The notes beneath the pieces were generated by a model. It saw only the letters and a list, made by a program, of their open reading frames with translations, was not told the origin of the DNA and did not search any database. A DNA stretch of 7,628 nucleotides. Source: Candidatus Altarchaeum sp. CG2_30_32_3053 (lineage in GTDB: Archaea; Altiarchaeota; Altiarchaeia; Altiarchaeales; Altiarchaeaceae). The position numbers and the translations under genes are program-made. This document shows positions 5,840 through 7,628 of this stretch, piece after piece. Positions within the stretch are counted from its first letter, which is position 1. Every line of letters starts with the position of its first letter. The DNA lies in the NCBI GenBank assembly GCA_001873845.1, contig MNZY01000245.1, positions 1-7,628 on the forward strand. Direction: 5' to 3'.

Positions 5840-6820
5840 ATGAAATTTAGCGTAAAAGAAGAGGACATCATAGTAAAACATGAATGTGAAACGGACCCAA
5901 GATACGGATGTGAGCCGGAGAACAGAAAGATTTCGGACTACATAATTTATGGAATTATAAATATAGACAAGGTAAAGGGGCCAACTTCACACCAGATTTC
6001 ATATTGGGTTAAACAGATGCTGGGCTTAAAAAAGGTTGGACACGGCGGAACACTGGATCCAAATGTAACAGGAATACTTACAATCCTGCCTCAGAATTCA
6101 ACAAAAGTAGAGCGGGTTATTGCTTCTGTAAATAAAGAGTATGTAGGCATAATAAATTTTAGCAGGCCCATAGAAAAGAAAAAGATAGAGCGTTTATTTG
6201 AATATTTTACAGGAGAAATTTACCAAAAGCCGCCGTTGGAATCTGCTGTTTCCAGAAGAATCAGAAACAGAACTGTGTATTTTATGAAATTTCTGGAGAT
6301 GGATGAAGACAGAATAAATGTATTGTTCAGAGTCGGATGCGAAGCCGGGACTTATATAAGGGTTTTGTGCAAGGATATCGGATTAATGCTTGGGATGAAT
6401 GCAGTAATGGCTGATCTGAGAAGGACAAGGTCAGGAATTTTTGATGAGAATTCCTGCGTGTATTTACAGGACCTAAAGGACGCTTTTGAAATATGGAAAG
6501 AAACCGGAGATGAAAAATATTTAAGAAATATTATCCATCCTGTTGAAGAGGTCTGCGACGGGGTTAAGAAAATATGGGTAAAGGATTCTGCGGTTAATGC
6601 TGTTTGCTATGGTGCTAACTTAAAGATTCCAGGAATTGCCCGGTTTGAAAAAGGCATTAAACAAAATGATACCATAGCAATAATGTCTTTAAAGAACGAA
6701 CTTGTTGCAATAGGCAAGTCGTTAAGAACATCGGAAGAAATTGAGAAAATGGATAAAGGTGAAATTGTGGACATAGACAGAGTAATAATGGAAAGAGATG
6801 TGTATCCGAAATTGTGGTAG
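5840..6820 (+). CDS. cbf5: H/ACA RNP pseudouridine synthase Cbf5 (TruB family) with PUA domain
   Basis: Cbf5 isomerises uridine to pseudouridine in rRNA, guided by H/ACA sRNAs with Nop10, Gar1 and L7Ae, and can act on tRNA position 55. The 326-residue length is typical. The archaeal N-terminal arm ETDPRYGCEPENRKISDYI (17-35) leads to GIINIDKVKGPTSHQ (38-52) and the catalytic motif GHGGTLDP (67-74) with nucleophile D73. QKPPLESAVSRR (129-140), EAGTYIRVLCKDIG (168-181) and LRRTRSG (193-199) are the other TruB-family motifs. The C-terminal PUA domain (about 242-318) begins at KKIWVKDSAVNAVCYGANL. The protein ends in the archaeal Cbf5 signature DRVIMERDVYPKLW. One small oddity is DKVKG where DKPKG is usual. 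No partner genes are visible here. It converges on the kinase gene, with 18 bases between stops. Confidence 0.97.
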   Translation: MKFSVKEEDIIVKHECETDPRYGCEPENRKISDYIIYGIINIDKVKGPTSHQISYWVKQMLGLKKVGHGGTLDPNVTGILTILPQNSTKVERVIASVNKEYVGIINFSRPIEKKKIERLFEYFTGEIYQKPPLESAVSRRIRNRTVYFMKFLEMDEDRINVLFRVGCEAGTYIRVLCKDIGLMLGMNAVMADLRRTRSGIFDENSCVYLQDLKDAFEIWKETGDEKYLRNIIHPVEEVCDGVKKIWVKDSAVNAVCYGANLKIPGIARFEKGIKQNDTIAIMSLKNELVAIGKSLRTSEEIEKMDKGEIVDIDRVIMERDVYPKLW

Positions 6821-6838
6821 AGACTATATGATGAAATT

Positions 6839-7447
6839 TTAAAAATAAATTTTTGTGTGAATTCCCTCCTTTTTTTCAATAAAATTCTTTAGTCGTTCCG
6901 GAAAATTTCCGTTAATAATGTATGCTGTTTTTTTGTACCTTTGAATAAATTTTAGGAAAGCAAAATCAATAACGTTGCTCTTGATTTTTTCAAGTTCTTT
7001 TGCTGAAATTTCATTGTATAAGTCCTTGTCAACAAAAATTCCGTCAACGCTTTTAAGCAGAATTATAGTTTCCGCATTAACTTTACTGGCAATATAAACT
7101 GCTATGCTATCAGAAGTAATTTCATTTGAAATTTCCATCCCGCTATCACTCAGCAGGCGGGATGGCAGAAATATTGTATTTTCTTTTAATTCATAACTTG
7201 TCTTGATTTTTGTAAAGTTTGACAGAAGCATGCCAACAATATCCATCGCCAGAATACACGCATTATGAGAAATTTTTAAATTTAAATTATGGCTTTCATA
7301 ATATTTCAAAACAAGGTCAGCAAATTCCCCTCCCCCAGGAAGAATGATAAATTTATGATTCAAAGATATTTCTTCCAGAATTTCAAAGATTTTCCTTATT
7401 GCCTTTGGATTTTTGCTTAAACTTCCGCCAAATTTTATAACGAACAT
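6839..7447 (-). CDS. Amino-acid-kinase-fold small-molecule kinase, MfnE-like
   Basis: The 202-residue protein has the amino acid kinase fold: FVIKFGGSLSKN (2-13) with K5 and the GG phosphate loop, ILPGGGEFAD (35-44), ISHNACILAMD (59-69), ITSDSIAVYIA (110-120), SVDGIF (133-138), and a C-terminal ING-PER-T pattern (178-198). The PGGGEFA, SH-A-MD and NG-PER combination and the short length best match MfnE, the kinase that phosphorylates a furan-methanol intermediate in methanofuran synthesis, rather than aspartate, uridylate or isopentenyl phosphate kinases. This is from memory of the family, so substrate specificity is inferred and no symbol is given. The start at 7447 is preferred over the ATG at 7513: the extra 22 residues are low-complexity and precede the conserved first strand. 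The longer start would also leave only 11 bases to the divergent GH57 gene. Confidence 0.82.
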   Translation of the reverse strand: MFVIKFGGSLSKNPKAIRKIFEILEEISLNHKFIILPGGGEFADLVLKYYESHNLNLKISHNACILAMDIVGMLLSNFTKIKTSYELKENTIFLPSRLLSDSGMEISNEITSDSIAVYIASKVNAETIILLKSVDGIFVDKDLYNEISAKELEKIKSNVIDFAFLKFIQRYKKTAYIINGNFPERLKNFIEKKEGIHTKIYF

Positions 7448-7524
7448 ATTAAAAAAATATAAATTTATAAAGTAAATAAAATTAGATTTATACTTAATTA
7501 AAAATAATTTCATAAAAATTTAAA
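7448..7524. promoter_or_regulatory. Divergent promoter region between the MfnE-like kinase and GH57 genes
   Basis: These 77 bases must serve both genes if the kinase starts at 7447. Rightward, TTTATACTTAA (7487-7497) is centred about 33 bases before the GH57 ATG. Leftward, TATA-like sequence appears at 7463-7471 (TTTATAAAT on the minus strand) and at 7473-7482, 20-30 bases before the kinase ATG, consistent with a leaderless mRNA. Composition is almost entirely A/T, so exact boxes are uncertain. Confidence 0.35.
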
Positions 7525-7628
7525 ATGGCATCAATTGTGTTTTGTTTTGAAGTTCATCAGCCGAGACGGTTAAAATGGTTTTGGCCTGACAGCGTCCGGA
7601 ATGAAAAAGTTGAAAATATGGAGAAATT
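7525..7628 (+). CDS. GH57 family glycoside hydrolase (alpha-amylase type), 5' fragment
   Basis: Only the first 34 codons lie in the window; the gene continues past the right edge. The product begins MASIVFCFEVHQPRRLKWFW. The early F-x-VHQP-R-L motif right after the first beta strand is the N-terminal signature of glycoside hydrolase family 57, in which this His belongs to the active-site region. GH57 enzymes are common in archaea and act on alpha-1,4-glucans as alpha-amylases, amylopullulanases, glucanotransferases or branching enzymes. Which of these it is cannot be told from the fragment. No signal peptide is seen, so a cytoplasmic role in glycogen or starch-like storage turnover is likely. 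It is divergent from the MfnE-like kinase gene, with 77 bases between start codons. Confidence 0.8.
   Translation, partial: MASIVFCFEVHQPRRLKWFWPDSVRNEKVENMEK

Noticed and set aside
6607..6879. 90-residue minus-strand frame over the end of cbf5
   Set aside because: Antisense to the conserved PUA domain and C-terminal signature of Cbf5; no motif of its own.
7448..7513. 22-residue N-terminal extension of the MfnE-like kinase
   Set aside because: Low-complexity A/T-derived residues before the conserved first strand; it would consume the promoter of the divergent GH57 gene.

Overview
The window is AT-rich archaeal DNA. The gene complement shows this: a Pth2-type peptidyl-tRNA hydrolase, a Cbf5-type pseudouridine synthase with the archaeal C-terminal signature, an archaeal zinc-finger/KH RNA-binding protein, and TATA-like boxes with no convincing Shine-Dalgarno motif before any start codon. 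The lineage cannot be fixed from the sequence. An AT-rich DPANN or Altiarchaeota-like archaeon would fit, and the MfnE-like kinase leans towards a euryarchaeal relative, but this is inference.

Layout, left to right. Positions 1-161 are intergenic and AT-rich; positions 50-78 resemble, on the minus strand, part of a repeat found near 5.3 kb. Positions 162-1248 hold tatA and tatC, a minimal twin-arginine translocase operon. After a 330-base non-coding gap, 1579-4620 (minus) encodes a large secreted modular protein: signal peptide, C25 (gingipain-type) cysteine peptidase, two homologous beta-sandwich modules, a parallel beta-helix and a C-terminal dockerin-like segment. A 96-base divergent promoter region separates it from a rightward run of RNA and translation genes: the zinc-finger/KH protein (4717-5202), pth2 (5458-5796) and cbf5 (5840-6820). 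Between the KH gene and pth2 lies a 62-bp-period tandem repeat with CRISPR-like geometry. Convergent to cbf5 is an amino-acid-kinase-fold gene resembling MfnE (6839-7447, minus). A divergent GH57 alpha-amylase-type gene starts at 7525 and runs off the right edge.

How the genes work together. TatA and TatC form a membrane export machine for folded proteins. The neighbouring peptidase has a plain Sec-type signal peptide without twin arginines, so it is probably not a Tat client. KH protein, Pth2 and Cbf5 are all housekeeping RNA or translation functions, but repeats and separate TATA-like sequences between them argue for several transcripts rather than one tight operon. The kinase and the GH57 gene are metabolic. 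The least ordinary parts are the tandem repeat before pth2, the architecture of the secreted peptidase, and a missing conserved glutamate in TatC.
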